Of a stretch of 64,000 nucleotides of DNA, positions 26,703 to 34,784 are shown piece by piece. The DNA comes from Streptomyces sp. PT12. Lineage in GTDB: Bacteria; Actinomycetota; Actinomycetes; Streptomycetales; Streptomycetaceae. The notes under the pieces are model-generated. The model did no database searches. It saw only the letters and a list, made by a program, of their open reading frames with translations, and was not told the DNA's origin. The stretch covers positions 124,001 through 188,000 of the forward strand of contig NZ_QEST01000080.1 in NCBI RefSeq assembly GCF_003311645.1, read 5' to 3'. Position 1 is the stretch's first letter. Each line of letters begins with the position of its first letter. The position numbers and the translations under genes are program-made.

Positions 26703-28030
26703 CAGGGGTGCCTTCCAGACTCGAGGGGTTCGGTGGGGGCGATCAGCCGCTGCGGGCGCAGCAGGTCGTCGGGCTCGTCGCGGCTCCTGACCAGGTGGGC
26801 CCTGCCGCCGCTGACCAGCACCTCGGCGGGGAAGCCATGGCTGAGGAAGAGGCCGGGGGACGCGGAGGGGCCGTAGGCGCCGGAGTTGAGGATGCCGACG
26901 AGGTCGCCGCGGCGCAGCGGGGGCAGCGGGGCCTGCTTGAGCACGGAGTCGTTGGGCGTGCACAGTGGGCCCGTGACGTTCCACGGCTCGGGCGGGCCCG
27001 CCTCGCGCTCGGTCAGCAGCGCGGCGGGGAAGTTCCGTTTGACGAACGAGCCGATGCCGACCGCGGCCATGTGGTGGTGGGTGCCGCCGTCGGCGATGGC
27101 GAACCGCTCGCCCATCGACTCCTTGGCGTAGCGCACGCGCGTCACATAGACCCCGGCGCGGCCCGCGAGGAAGCGGCCCGACTCCAGGATCAGCCGGGTG
27201 CCGGGGTGGGCGGTGGCGAACGCGTCGAGCAGGGGGTTGATCCGGTCGCCGACGTCGACCGGGTCGAGCTCCCGCTCGCCGTCGAAGTAGGGGACGCCCA
27301 GGCCGCCGCCGATGTCCACGGTGTCGAGGCGGATGCCGGTGGCGCGCGCGACGCGTTCGGCCAGGTCGAGGATGTAGCGGGTGTTCTTCTCGACGACCTC
27401 GGCGTCCAGGATGCGGGTGCCCATGTAGACGTGGACGCCCGCGACATCGGCGTGCGCGTAGCGGGCGGTGAGGTCGCCCGCCGCCAGGACGCGTTCCTCG
27501 TCGATGCCGAACTGGCGCGGCTTGCCGCCCATGGTGAGGCGTGAACCGCTGATGGCCAGCGCGGGGTTGACGCGCAGCAGCACCCGCTGGCGGCGCCCGC
27601 GCGCGGCGGCCAGCCGCTCGATGTCGTCGAGCTCGTCGAACGACTCGCAGACGACGGCGTACACGCCCGCGTCGAGGCACGCGGCCAGCTCGGCCTCGCT
27701 CTTGCCGGGGCCGAGGAAGATGATGTCGTCGGGTGGCGCCCCCGCGGCGAGCGCGGTGCGCAGCTCGACCAGCGAGGAGACCTCGGCCCTGGCTCCCCCG
27801 GCCCGCAGGGCGGCGAAGACGCTGATGTTGGGGTTGGCCTTGAGCGAGTAGAAGACCTCAAGCGCGGGGTGCAGGGCCTTGCGCAGCCCCTCGGCGGTGG
27901 CGGTGAGCAGGTCGCCGTCGTAGACGTAGAGGGGGGTGCCGAACCGCTCGGCCAGCTCCTCCCAGGCGATGCCCTGGATCCTGGTGTCCTGGGTGCTGGT
28001 GTCCTGGGTGCTGGTGTGCTGGGCGCTCAT
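26702..28030 (-). CDS. PLP-dependent decarboxylase, alanine-racemase fold (DapDC/BtrK-like)
   Basis: The 442-residue enzyme is of the fold-type III decarboxylase family (diaminopimelate, ornithine, BtrK). Lys64 in YSLKANPN should hold PLP; GGGLGVPYF is the phosphate-binding Gly-rich loop, and Cys357 in LCTPNDSVL is the residue contributed to the neighbouring active site. The N-terminus has a short DNA repeat (TSTQDTSTQD). The start overlaps the ATP-grasp stop (ATGA). Beside an ATP-grasp ligase and an ACP, the likely substrate is an aminoacyl-ACP, as in BtrK which decarboxylates gamma-glutamyl-ACP. Free lysine, ornithine or diaminopimelate remain possible. Confidence 0.85.
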   Translation of the reverse strand: MSAQHTSTQDTSTQDTRIQGIAWEELAERFGTPLYVYDGDLLTATAEGLRKALHPALEVFYSLKANPNISVFAALRAGGARAEVSSLVELRTALAAGAPPDDIIFLGPGKSEAELAACLDAGVYAVVCESFDELDDIERLAAARGRRQRVLLRVNPALAISGSRLTMGGKPRQFGIDEERVLAAGDLTARYAHADVAGVHVYMGTRILDAEVVEKNTRYILDLAERVARATGIRLDTVDIGGGLGVPYFDGERELDPVDVGDRINPLLDAFATAHPGTRLILESGRFLAGRAGVYVTRVRYAKESMGERFAIADGGTHHHMAAVGIGSFVKRNFPAALLTEREAGPPEPWNVTGPLCTPNDSVLKQAPLPPLRRGDLVGILNSGAYGPSASPGLFLSHGFPAEVLVSGGRAHLVRSRDEPDDLLRPQRLIAPTEPLESGRHP

Positions 28031-29442
28031 GACCTGGCCTCCGCCATCCCGGTGAGCCGCCGCTCGGCCTCGCCGCGCACCGCGAGCGCCTCGTCGGGCG
28101 TTCCGGCGACGCAGATGCCGTAGAGCCGCCCGTGGAAGCTGCCCGAGCCGGTGGCCGCGGCGTTGAGGGTGGCAAAGTTGTTGATCAGCACCCCGGGCCT
28201 GCCGCCGCGCCCGCCGGGGACGTCGAGCAGCAGCCCGCCCAGCGCGTCGGCGACCTCGCCGAACGTGTGCGGGCGCGAGGGGCGCAGGCCGAACGTCGCG
28301 GCGATCGCGTGGGCGCCCCGCGGGATGAGGCGTTCGGCGATCCGGCTCTGGTAGGTGGACATGTTGAACCTGGCGTTGATCTCCAGGCAGGGGTAGAGCG
28401 TTCCCTCGGGGCCCAGCATCGCGTCGACGCCGACCATGCCGTAGTAGCCCTCGTCGGCAAGCGCCGCCCCGATCACCTCGACGGCGTGGCGCAGCTCGTC
28501 CGCGGCGGTGGGCGGCAGCTCGACGGGGAAGCGGTGGCCCTGGTGAACGCCGTCGCGCAGCACGGCGGCCTTGACGGTCTCGAAGCGGACCTTGCCGCCT
28601 CTGGACACCACCAGCTGGTAGTTGAGGTCCATGGCGCGCTCGATCCAGGTCTCCACGACCAGACGGGCGGGCGCGTCGGCGCCCCGGCGCTCGATCAGGC
28701 GCAGCAGCCTCGCGGCGCCGCGTTCGCCGTCGATCACCACCATGCCGCGGCCCGAGACGCCAAGGGACTCCTTGACCACCACGCGGCCGCCGCCCGCGAG
28801 CAGCTCGGTGAGCGCGCCGCGCAGCTCGCCGACGGTCTCGCACACGCGCCCCGGCACGGCGCGCAGGCCCGTGGCCTCGACCAGGCGGCGGCTGAAGATC
28901 TTGCCGTTGACGGTCTTGCAGAGGTGGGCGGTAGGGCCCGCGAGCGGCAGCCCCGTCTCCTTGGCCAGGCTCTCCTCGGCCGGTGAGATGCCAAGCGGCA
29001 TCAGGAACGTGCGCCCGTCGGCGAGGGCCCTCAGGTCGCCGAGCAGCCCGGGCGAGGCGAGCGCGTCCTCGGTGACGGTCCGGTCGGGGTCGCCGTTCTC
29101 CGCCCACACGGTGCGGCCAGCGGCGGCGCCGAGCCCGGAGAGATAGGCGGCGAACTCGGCGTCCATGGGCGCCTTGAGCACCACCACGTCGCCCTCGTCG
29201 GCGAGCAGGACGCCCATCTCCTCCATGCGGTTGACGGTGGCTCCCGCGAAGGAGATCCCGGCGCCCGGCAGGGTCGGCTCGCCGACCGCCCAGCTTCTCT
29301 CGACCTCGAAATTGTTGACAAAGACAAAGCGCGATCCGGCGTCCGACGTCAGGTCTTCTTTCAGCCGTTGGACAAAGCTCGGGGAATGATTCACGGGGTC
29401 ATTCACGGGGTCATTATCGGGGGCGTTAATGGCGTTGTTCAT
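28027..29442 (-). CDS. ATP-grasp ligase, BtrJ-like candidate amino acid:ACP ligase
   Basis: The 471-residue protein has ATP-grasp features: a nucleotide-binding segment around GGRVVVKESLGVSGRGMVVI and the metal-binding end CLEINARFNMS. In butirosin biosynthesis the ATP-grasp protein BtrJ joins glutamate to an ACP. The same neighbours (decarboxylase and ACP downstream) support this role here; the amino acid is not known. Its first 35 codons are unusually AT-rich for this window (AAT, GAT, AAA, TTT codons) and include a 12-base DNA repeat (NDPVNDPVN). It overlaps the condensation gene and the decarboxylase by 4 bases each. Confidence 0.78.
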   Translation of the reverse strand: MNNAINAPDNDPVNDPVNHSPSFVQRLKEDLTSDAGSRFVFVNNFEVERSWAVGEPTLPGAGISFAGATVNRMEEMGVLLADEGDVVVLKAPMDAEFAAYLSGLGAAAGRTVWAENGDPDRTVTEDALASPGLLGDLRALADGRTFLMPLGISPAEESLAKETGLPLAGPTAHLCKTVNGKIFSRRLVEATGLRAVPGRVCETVGELRGALTELLAGGGRVVVKESLGVSGRGMVVIDGERGAARLLRLIERRGADAPARLVVETWIERAMDLNYQLVVSRGGKVRFETVKAAVLRDGVHQGHRFPVELPPTAADELRHAVEVIGAALADEGYYGMVGVDAMLGPEGTLYPCLEINARFNMSTYQSRIAERLIPRGAHAIAATFGLRPSRPHTFGEVADALGGLLLDVPGGRGGRPGVLINNFATLNAAATGSGSFHGRLYGICVAGTPDEALAVRGEAERRLTGMAEARS

Positions 29443-31085
29443 CGGGCTCTCCCGGAACTCGGCGGTGGACAGGGGCGCAGCAGGTCGGCGGCCGTGCGCA
29501 GGGGCAGGGCGCCCGCGAGGTGCCGCTCGGCGACGCCCTCCCAGCCGCGGTCCGCGAGGGCCGCCACCACCCGGGGCAGGCGCAGCAGGCGGCCTCCCGC
29601 TGCGGCGTAGCCGACGCGGGGGTCAACGGTGGCGAGCCCGTTGACGTGGGCGACGGCCTCGGTCAACGCCCGTTCCGCGGCGGTGGGGTGGGCAACGGGT
29701 TCGGCAACGGGGTCGGCCCGGTCCACGGGTGCGGCCGCGGAGACGGTGGTGGCGGTGCGGGGCGGCGGGAAGCCGAGCGACGCCGCCGCATCGGAGACCC
29801 GCGGGTCGGCGCCTGGCTCCGCGCACGCGGTGAGCAGCGCCGCATAGCCGCGCAGGAAGCGCTCCACCGCGGCGCGGTCCATCACCTCGCCCAGGGCCTG
29901 GAGGGCGAGGGTGAGGCCGTCGGCCCACTCGTAGACCCGGAAGTAGACGTCGGACCCGGCCCGCGCCCAGTCGGCGGGCTCGGCGTTCCAGATCAGCCTG
30001 TCGCGCCGGGTGCGGCACGAACGCGGGGCGTTGTCGAGGAAGTTGAGCTCCGAGACCACCCGGACCTCCCGGCCCCTGCGGGCCCCTTCCTCGGCGATCA
30101 GCTCGGCGATCCGGTCGAACGGCACATGGGCGTGGGTCATGGCCTCGTCGACGCGCGCGGCGGCCCGGCGCAGCACCTCGCCGAACGGCGGGTCGTCGGC
30201 GAGGTCGACGGCGCACGGCATCGGGTGGGACATGCAGGTCAGCACCGCGGGGTGGCCGCTGGCGTCCCGCTGGCTGGTGTAGAGGCGGTGGGCCACGCGC
30301 CGTTGGCCCGTGTGAGCGGCGAGCGTCACGGCGAAGGCCGCCACGTGCACGGCCGAGGGCCACACCCGGTGGCGCGCGGCGATCGCGCGCGCGGCCGCGA
30401 GCAGGGAGGGGCCGGTGAACGAGGCGCTGTGCGCCGTGCGGACGTTGCGGTCGCGGTGGGCCGCGTGGACGTCGGATGGCAGCAGCCGCACCTGCTCGCG
30501 CCAGTGCGCGAGTGACGCCTCGGCGCGCGCCGCCGCCTCGGGCCCCGCCTCGTGCGCGGCCAGGTCGACGGGCTGGTGCTCGACGGGCGGCAGGGCGACG
30601 GGGCGGCCAGCGACGCGGGCGGCGAGCAGGGCGCCGAGCTCGTCCGCGAGCTGGTCGAGGCTCACATCGTCGAACGCCAGGTGGTTGAACACCAGGTGGA
30701 GACGGCGCAGTTGGCCGCCCGAGGTGATCAGGCAGGCCCGGATGGGCCACTCGCGCTCCAGCGCGAACGGCGTCTCGGTCAGCCTTCTGACCTCGGCGGC
30801 GGGGTCGTCGTCCACGGAGACCTCGACCACGGTGGGCGGCCCGGGTGGCTGGACGAGCTGCCGGGGCCAGGGCTGGGCACCAAGGTCGTAGACCGTGCGC
30901 AACACCTCGTGCCTGCGCACCAGATGGGTGAGCGCGGCCCGCACATGCGCGGGGGCGCAGCCGTCGGGCAGGGGGTAGCTGGTCGTGATGTGCGCCTCGT
31001 GGCGCGAGGCGGGCGGGGCGCACAGGTAGCGCAGCACATGGTGGTGCTGGCCCCAGCACAGCCTGGCGCTTCTCACGGTGCGCAT
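29439..31085 (-). CDS. Stand-alone condensation-domain protein with a degenerate carrier-like tail
   Basis: The 548-residue protein is the first gene of the minus-strand operon; GGAGGG precedes the ATG at 31085. Residues 1-430 are an NRPS condensation domain. The HHxxxDG motif reads NHLAFDD (134-140): the catalytic second His (135) and the Asp (139) remain, while the first His and the Gly changed. The last 100 residues read like a peptidyl carrier domain (ALTEAVAHVNGLATVDPR, then AAAGGRLLRLPRVVAAL), but the GGDSL site is GGRLL, so no Ser is available for phosphopantetheine. It may join a carrier-bound acyl or aminoacyl group to an amine, possibly on a peptide. That acceptor is inference. Confidence 0.8.
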   Translation of the reverse strand: MRTVRSARLCWGQHHHVLRYLCAPPASRHEAHITTSYPLPDGCAPAHVRAALTHLVRRHEVLRTVYDLGAQPWPRQLVQPPGPPTVVEVSVDDDPAAEVRRLTETPFALEREWPIRACLITSGGQLRRLHLVFNHLAFDDVSLDQLADELGALLAARVAGRPVALPPVEHQPVDLAAHEAGPEAAARAEASLAHWREQVRLLPSDVHAAHRDRNVRTAHSASFTGPSLLAAARAIAARHRVWPSAVHVAAFAVTLAAHTGQRRVAHRLYTSQRDASGHPAVLTCMSHPMPCAVDLADDPPFGEVLRRAAARVDEAMTHAHVPFDRIAELIAEEGARRGREVRVVSELNFLDNAPRSCRTRRDRLIWNAEPADWARAGSDVYFRVYEWADGLTLALQALGEVMDRAAVERFLRGYAALLTACAEPGADPRVSDAAASLGFPPPRTATTVSAAAPVDRADPVAEPVAHPTAAERALTEAVAHVNGLATVDPRVGYAAAGGRLLRLPRVVAALADRGWEGVAERHLAGALPLRTAADLLRPCPPPSSGRAR

Positions 31086-31321
31086 CCGCCCTCCGTCGGG
31101 TCGTCGTGGTGCGCCGAGCCGTCGTTCGGCGCCTTCCGCTGAATGGTCACCCAAGAAATCGGAATGCGGCAGTGGCCGCCGCTGACATCTAAGGGGCGGC
31201 ATATTGCTGCCATTGACAGCCGCTTTTCTCGGGCGGGATTCTCAACGCATTCCGAAGCGCCGTCACGCGGCGTCCGGTTCGGGATGTGTCCATCCACGCA
31301 CCATTCACCGAGGAGAAACGC
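31086..31321. promoter_or_regulatory. Divergent promoter region between the carrier operon and the peptide operon
   Basis: This is one of the less GC-rich stretches. On the plus strand a perfect -35 box, TTGACA (31213-31218), stands 18 bases before a weaker -10 candidate, GATTCT (31237-31242), giving a leader of about 75 bases. A strong ribosome binding site (GAGGAGA) precedes the peptide ATG at 31322. On the minus strand the best -10 candidate is TTAGAT (31188-31193), without a convincing -35. The shared region suggests that both operons are switched together. Confidence 0.5.
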
Positions 31322-31534
31322 ATGGCTCAGATCGCCACCAAGGCCATCGCCACCAAGGTCATCGCCACCAAGCCCGTGGCCACCAAGGTCATCGCGGCCA
31401 AGCCCGTCGCCACCAAGGCCATCGCCACCAAGCCCGTCGCGGTCAAGGCCGTCGCGGTCAAGGCCGTCGCGGTCAAGGCCGTCGCGGTCAAGGCCGTGGC
31501 CGCCAAGGCCATCGCGGTCAAGGCCATCGCCTGA
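31322..31534 (+). CDS. 70-residue Lys-periodic pentapeptide-repeat peptide, candidate RiPP precursor
   Basis: After MAQ the whole peptide consists of 13 units, the first one residue short, with consensus (A/V/P)(I/V)A(T/V/A)K, ending in AIA. Lys occurs exactly at 7, 12, 17 and so on to 67 (13 Lys). Thr occurs six times, only in the first half (6, 11, 16, 21, 31, 36). Cys, Ser, acidic and aromatic residues are absent. There is no separate leader, unless the first half serves as one. It has a strong GAGGAGA ribosome binding site, comes first in an operon with GNATs, a tricorn-type protease and LanM, and is followed by a perfect hairpin; this is the usual position for a RiPP precursor. Each unit could be a core ending in a cleavable or modifiable Lys. 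Alternatives are a structural Lys-rich tail protein or a repeat-expansion artefact. Confidence 0.75.
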   Translation: MAQIATKAIATKVIATKPVATKVIAAKPVATKAIATKPVAVKAVAVKAVAVKAVAVKAVAAKAIAVKAIA

Positions 31535-31540
31535 CAGGTC

Positions 31541-31579
31541 GGCGGTGTGGCGGCGGACCCGTTCCGGCGCCACACCGCC
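31541..31579 (+). terminator. Perfect 12-bp hairpin after the repeat peptide (attenuator)
   Basis: GGCGGTGTGGCG (31541-31552) pairs without mismatch with CGCCACACCGCC (31568-31579); the loop is 15 bases. It begins 7 bases after the peptide stop and lies before the next operon gene. No T-tract follows, but such hairpins often act as partial terminators or RNA stabilisers in actinomycetes. It would raise the level of the peptide relative to the enzymes. Confidence 0.7.
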
Positions 31580-31636
31580 GCTGCGCGCCACCGGAGTTCG
31601 GGAGGGCAGGGAGTGCGGGGAGTGCGGGGAGGGACG

Positions 31637-32230
31637 ATGCGGGACACGATCGAGGAGTGCGAGCGCGCCGGGCACGAGGACGGCCTCGCCGCCGGGCTCG
31701 CGCTCGCGCTCGACGGAGCCGGGGCCGCCGCGGCCCCGGGGCGGCTGGCCGCGCTGCCCCGCGCCTCGGTGCCGCGGGGCGCCCGCGTGGTGCCCCACGC
31801 GCTGGCCGAGCGCGAGGGCGTCGCCTTCGTACGCCCCGGCACGGGCGGCGCGCTGCCGTCAGGCCGACTCACCGCGCTCGGCGCCCGGTTGGCCGCGGCG
31901 CGGCTGGGCACCTCGCGGCGCCTGATGGACCGGGTGGTCGCCCACCTGGCCGCCCGCGAGTCCGGTGGCGAGCCCCTGATCCGCAAGCAGTTGGTGCGCG
32001 GCGCCCTCGCCGACGCCCTGGTCACCGTCGAGACCACCCGCCGCACGCTCGTGGTCGCCGCGGCGGTGGGCGCCGCGGTGGCCGACGCCCACGACCGGCT
32101 GACCTCACTCGACTGGGAGCTCGCCAAGCTGCTCGGCGCCTCCGGCTACGCGGGCGAGGGCGCGACCCACACCGCGTTCGTCTCCAGGCTCACCGCCAAC
32201 TGCTGGGTACCGAGGGAGGGTTCACCTTGA
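31637..32230 (+). CDS. Half-length ACAD-like protein, second copy
   Basis: The ATG at 31637 follows GGGGAGGGA; the product is 197 residues. As in the 24836-25459 protein, only the second half is recognisable, as an ACAD C-terminal helical domain: LGTSRRLMDRVVAHLAARES, GEPLIRKQLVRGALADALV, LLGASGYAGEGATHTAFVSR. Both also share a DGLAAGLA-like N-terminal phrase. No catalytic EGT motif is present. The stop overlaps a TTG start of a full ACAD (TTGA), so the pair is probably made in equal amounts. Likely a non-catalytic dehydrogenase subunit. Confidence 0.65.
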   Translation: MRDTIEECERAGHEDGLAAGLALALDGAGAAAAPGRLAALPRASVPRGARVVPHALAEREGVAFVRPGTGGALPSGRLTALGARLAAARLGTSRRLMDRVVAHLAARESGGEPLIRKQLVRGALADALVTVETTRRTLVVAAAVGAAVADAHDRLTSLDWELAKLLGASGYAGEGATHTAFVSRLTANCWVPREGSP

Positions 32231-33387
32231 ACGAGCTGCCTGGCGAGCTGCGGCGGCTGGCCGATGGCAGCCGCGAGCTGGCCGCCGAGCTGCGCGGCCT
32301 CGCGCTGGCCGTGGACGCCGACCCGCACGACACCGCCCCGCTGCGCGCCTCGCCCGCCCTCGAGCTGCTGCGCGTCATCGGCACGCCCCGCCCCTTCCGC
32401 GCGCACCCCGTGCCCGCCTGGGCCGAGCCCTATGGCGACAGCCGCCTGGCCCGCGTGGTCGCCAACGTCGAGCTGGCGCGCGGCGACGCGGGCGCGCTCA
32501 ACGCGTGCGCCGCGCCCTCGCTCGCGGGGTTCACCGTGGACGCGCTGGGCGACGCGGACCAGCAGAAGGCGTTCTACGAGGAGGTGGCGAACGAGCGGCC
32601 CTGGACGTTCTTCGGCATGACCGAGCCCGACCACGGCAGCGACGCCACCGCGATGCGCACCCGCCTCGACCCCGACCCCGAGGGCGGCTTCAGGCTGCAC
32701 GGCGCCAAGCGCTATGTCGCCAACGCCGCCCGCGGCACCATCGGCGTCGTCTGGGCCCGCACCGGGCCCACCCCGCTCTCCCTGAGGGCCGTCGTGCTGC
32801 GCCGCCCCGCGCCCGGGTTCACCGGCGCGCCCCTGGAGACGCTGGGTCTTCGGGGCGCGTGCCTGGGCGAGATGGCGTTCGACGGCGTGCCCGTGCCGCC
32901 CGATGCCATACTCGGCCGCCACCTGCCCGCCTCGCGGCGCGGACTGTGGGGCGCGAACCGGGCGTTCGGCGTCGTGCGGCTCCAGATCGCCGCGCAGGCG
33001 CTGGGGTCCGCGTTCGCGCTGCGGGACGCGGTGCGCGCGCTGCGCCCCGGGTGGGCGGGCCACGCGCCCGTGTCGGCGCGCCTCGCGGCCGCGCGCGAGC
33101 TGCTGTACGACCTCGCCGCCGCGTCCGACGCGCGCCCCGACGACCGGCGCCCGCCCTCGCTCGCGAAGCTGCACACCGCCGCCCTGGCCGTCGAGGTCGG
33201 GCGCTGGGCCGAGGCGGCCCTGCCCCCGGGCTCGCTGGTGGAGCACCCGCTGCTGGAGAAGTGGTGCAGGGACGTGTGCGCGTTCGAGTTCATGGACGGC
33301 ACGAGCAGCATCCTGCGCCTCGCCATCGCGCCCGAGGCCACGCCCCAGCGGGCGCCCCACGGGGCACCCCACCAGGAGAGAACATGA
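32227..33387 (+). CDS. Acyl-CoA dehydrogenase family flavoprotein, copy 3 (ACAD-3)
   Basis: The TTG at 32227 overlapping the preceding stop is the best start (386 residues, GGAGGG upstream). Motifs follow ACAD-1 and ACAD-2: FFGMTEPDHGSDATAMRTRL, FRLHGAKRYVAN, LLEKWCRDVCAFEFMDGTSS. The residue matching the catalytic Glu is Asp357. It is more diverged than the other two copies from each other, and belongs to the peptide operon on the other strand. Oxidation of a carrier-bound or peptide-bound acyl group is possible; the substrate is not known. Confidence 0.83.
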   Translation: MNELPGELRRLADGSRELAAELRGLALAVDADPHDTAPLRASPALELLRVIGTPRPFRAHPVPAWAEPYGDSRLARVVANVELARGDAGALNACAAPSLAGFTVDALGDADQQKAFYEEVANERPWTFFGMTEPDHGSDATAMRTRLDPDPEGGFRLHGAKRYVANAARGTIGVVWARTGPTPLSLRAVVLRRPAPGFTGAPLETLGLRGACLGEMAFDGVPVPPDAILGRHLPASRRGLWGANRAFGVVRLQIAAQALGSAFALRDAVRALRPGWAGHAPVSARLAAARELLYDLAAASDARPDDRRPPSLAKLHTAALAVEVGRWAEAALPPGSLVEHPLLEKWCRDVCAFEFMDGTSSILRLAIAPEATPQRAPHGAPHQERT

Positions 33388-33887
33388 CACAAGCCGAACC
33401 CCGCCCGCCGAGTTGGTCGAGCCGCCCGTACACCGAAGAGGACGACGACGAGGTGCTGGCCCTCTTCACCGAGCCGGACTTCCACTACCGCACGGACCAG
33501 CCCGACACCCGCCCCGCGTGGGAGATCAGGCGGCTCATCGGCGACGACACCAGGGTGCTGCTCGCCGACGGCCGCGTCACCGGCCTGTACGCCCTCAGCG
33601 CCGAGGGCGCGGACCACGGCTGCCACTACCTGCTCGCCCTGCGCCTGAAGGGCTCGGCGCCCGACGCGTGGTGGCTCGACGCCTACCGGGAGATCCTGCG
33701 GGCGGCCCGCTGGCGGCACGAGATCGTGCGGCTCTCCACCCGCTTCGGCGAGTACGACGCCCGCGGCCTTGAGATCGCCGCGCGGCTCGGGCTCGTCCGC
33801 GAGGGCACCCTGACCGGCGTGACCGCGCGGGACGGGCAACGCCACGGACTCGTGTTCTTCTCACAGATCTGGACCCCCGCGTCATGA
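33384..33887 (+). CDS. GNAT-like acyltransferase 1
   Basis: The 167-residue protein is the first of four tandem GNAT-like genes and starts with an ATGA overlap. Its C-terminal part (EYDARGLEIAARLGLVREGT, then a strand with DGQRHGLVFFSQIW) has the pattern of GNAT motif B and the last strands. The acyl-CoA pyrophosphate loop (Q/RxxGxG/A) is not visible, so binding of acyl-CoA is doubtful. GNAT enzymes acylate amines, including N-termini and Lys side chains of RiPPs (goadvionin and selidamide pathways). The Lys-rich peptide upstream is a possible substrate; this is inference. Confidence 0.6.
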   Translation: MTQAEPRPPSWSSRPYTEEDDDEVLALFTEPDFHYRTDQPDTRPAWEIRRLIGDDTRVLLADGRVTGLYALSAEGADHGCHYLLALRLKGSAPDAWWLDAYREILRAARWRHEIVRLSTRFGEYDARGLEIAARLGLVREGTLTGVTARDGQRHGLVFFSQIWTPAS

Positions 33888-34342
33888 GACTGCGCGGATA
33901 CCGCGACGGCGACAGGGCGCTGCTCACGGGCCGCTGGCTGCCGGGCGAGCTGCTCGGCCTGCCGCTGCCCGGCTGGCCCGCGCTGGCCGAACCGACCGCC
34001 GTGCCACCCCCCTCGGGCCCAGGGGACGAGCTGTGCGTCGCGCCCGGCGCCTTCGTCCGCTACGCCGACATCGACTGGGTGGGCCGCAGCGCGCGCGTCG
34101 AGACCGGGCGCGCGCCCGACGCCCCCACCACGGCCGAGGCGCTGCTTGAGGCGGCCGTGGCCCATGGCTTCCACCGGCTCAACCTGCGCCGCCTCTACGG
34201 CTGGGTGACGCCCGCGGCGCCCACGCCGACGACCGCACTGACCGACGCGGGCTTCACCCGCGAGGCATCCGTGCCCGAGCACCTGTGGCTGGGCGGACGC
34301 GCCGTCGAGCGCGAGATCTGGGGGGCGCTGCGCCATGACTGA
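33884..34342 (+). CDS. GNAT-like acyltransferase 2
   Basis: The 152-residue protein starts MRLRGYRDGDRALL, the usual first strand and helix of GNATs, and overlaps gene 1 by 4 bases. The middle and end (AEALLEAAVAHGFHRLNLRR, ALTDAGFTREASV, REIWGALRHD) follow the RimJ-like GNAT pattern. The region around residues 50-80 is shortened, and the acyl-CoA loop motif is not recognisable. Confidence 0.6.
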   Translation: MRLRGYRDGDRALLTGRWLPGELLGLPLPGWPALAEPTAVPPPSGPGDELCVAPGAFVRYADIDWVGRSARVETGRAPDAPTTAEALLEAAVAHGFHRLNLRRLYGWVTPAAPTPTTALTDAGFTREASVPEHLWLGGRAVEREIWGALRHD

Positions 34343-34784
34343 CCTCACACCGCTCGACCCCGCCTCCGCCGCCGCCGGGCTGCGCGAGGCCGGGGACGGG
34401 GCCCGCGGGTTCCTCGGCGTCGACCCGGTGACGGACAACGACGCGCTGCTGGCCCGCCGCCTCGCCGCCATCGACGCCCAGGTCTTCCGCGCCGGGGACA
34501 CCCTGCTCGGCGCCGCGCCCAACCCGCACCAGCCGCGGCAGGCGTATGTCGCCAGCACGTCGGCCGACGAGGCGGCGCTGCGCGCCCTGTTGGGCTTCCT
34601 GGTCACCTATCGGCGCACCACGTCCTGGGTGGCGTTGGCGGAACGCGGCGCCCCCGCCGTCGAGGCGCTGCGGCGCTGCGGCTTCGAGGAGCGCGGCGCG
34701 CTGCGCGACCACCGCTTCAGGGCGGGGGCCGCGGTGGATGTGCTCGTCTGGTTCGGAAAGGCGGCCGCGCCATGCCCTTCGTGA
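34335..34784 (+). CDS. GNAT-like acyltransferase 3
   Basis: The 149-residue protein overlaps gene 2 by 8 bases. Its first half is Ala-rich with little family signal. The second half, with AVEALRRCGFEERGALRDHR and a final strand VDVLVWFGK, fits the C-terminal GNAT fold. It seems incomplete compared with a usual GNAT of about 170 residues. It may need gene 2 or gene 4 as partner; this is inference from size and spacing. Confidence 0.5.
   Translation: MTDLTPLDPASAAAGLREAGDGARGFLGVDPVTDNDALLARRLAAIDAQVFRAGDTLLGAAPNPHQPRQAYVASTSADEAALRALLGFLVTYRRTTSWVALAERGAPAVEALRRCGFEERGALRDHRFRAGAAVDVLVWFGKAAAPCPS

Noticed and set aside
31322-31534. Reading the repeats as a CRISPR or non-coding satellite
   Set aside because: Units are 15 bases without spacers, and all changes keep the frame and the Lys periodicity; a ribosome binding site, start and stop are present.
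31204-33387. Continuous plus-strand frame that reads through the peptide region into ACAD-3
   Set aside because: The upstream part is Arg/Gly/His-rich shadow sequence. The TTG at 32227 overlapping the half-ACAD stop fits the operon style and the ACAD N-terminus.
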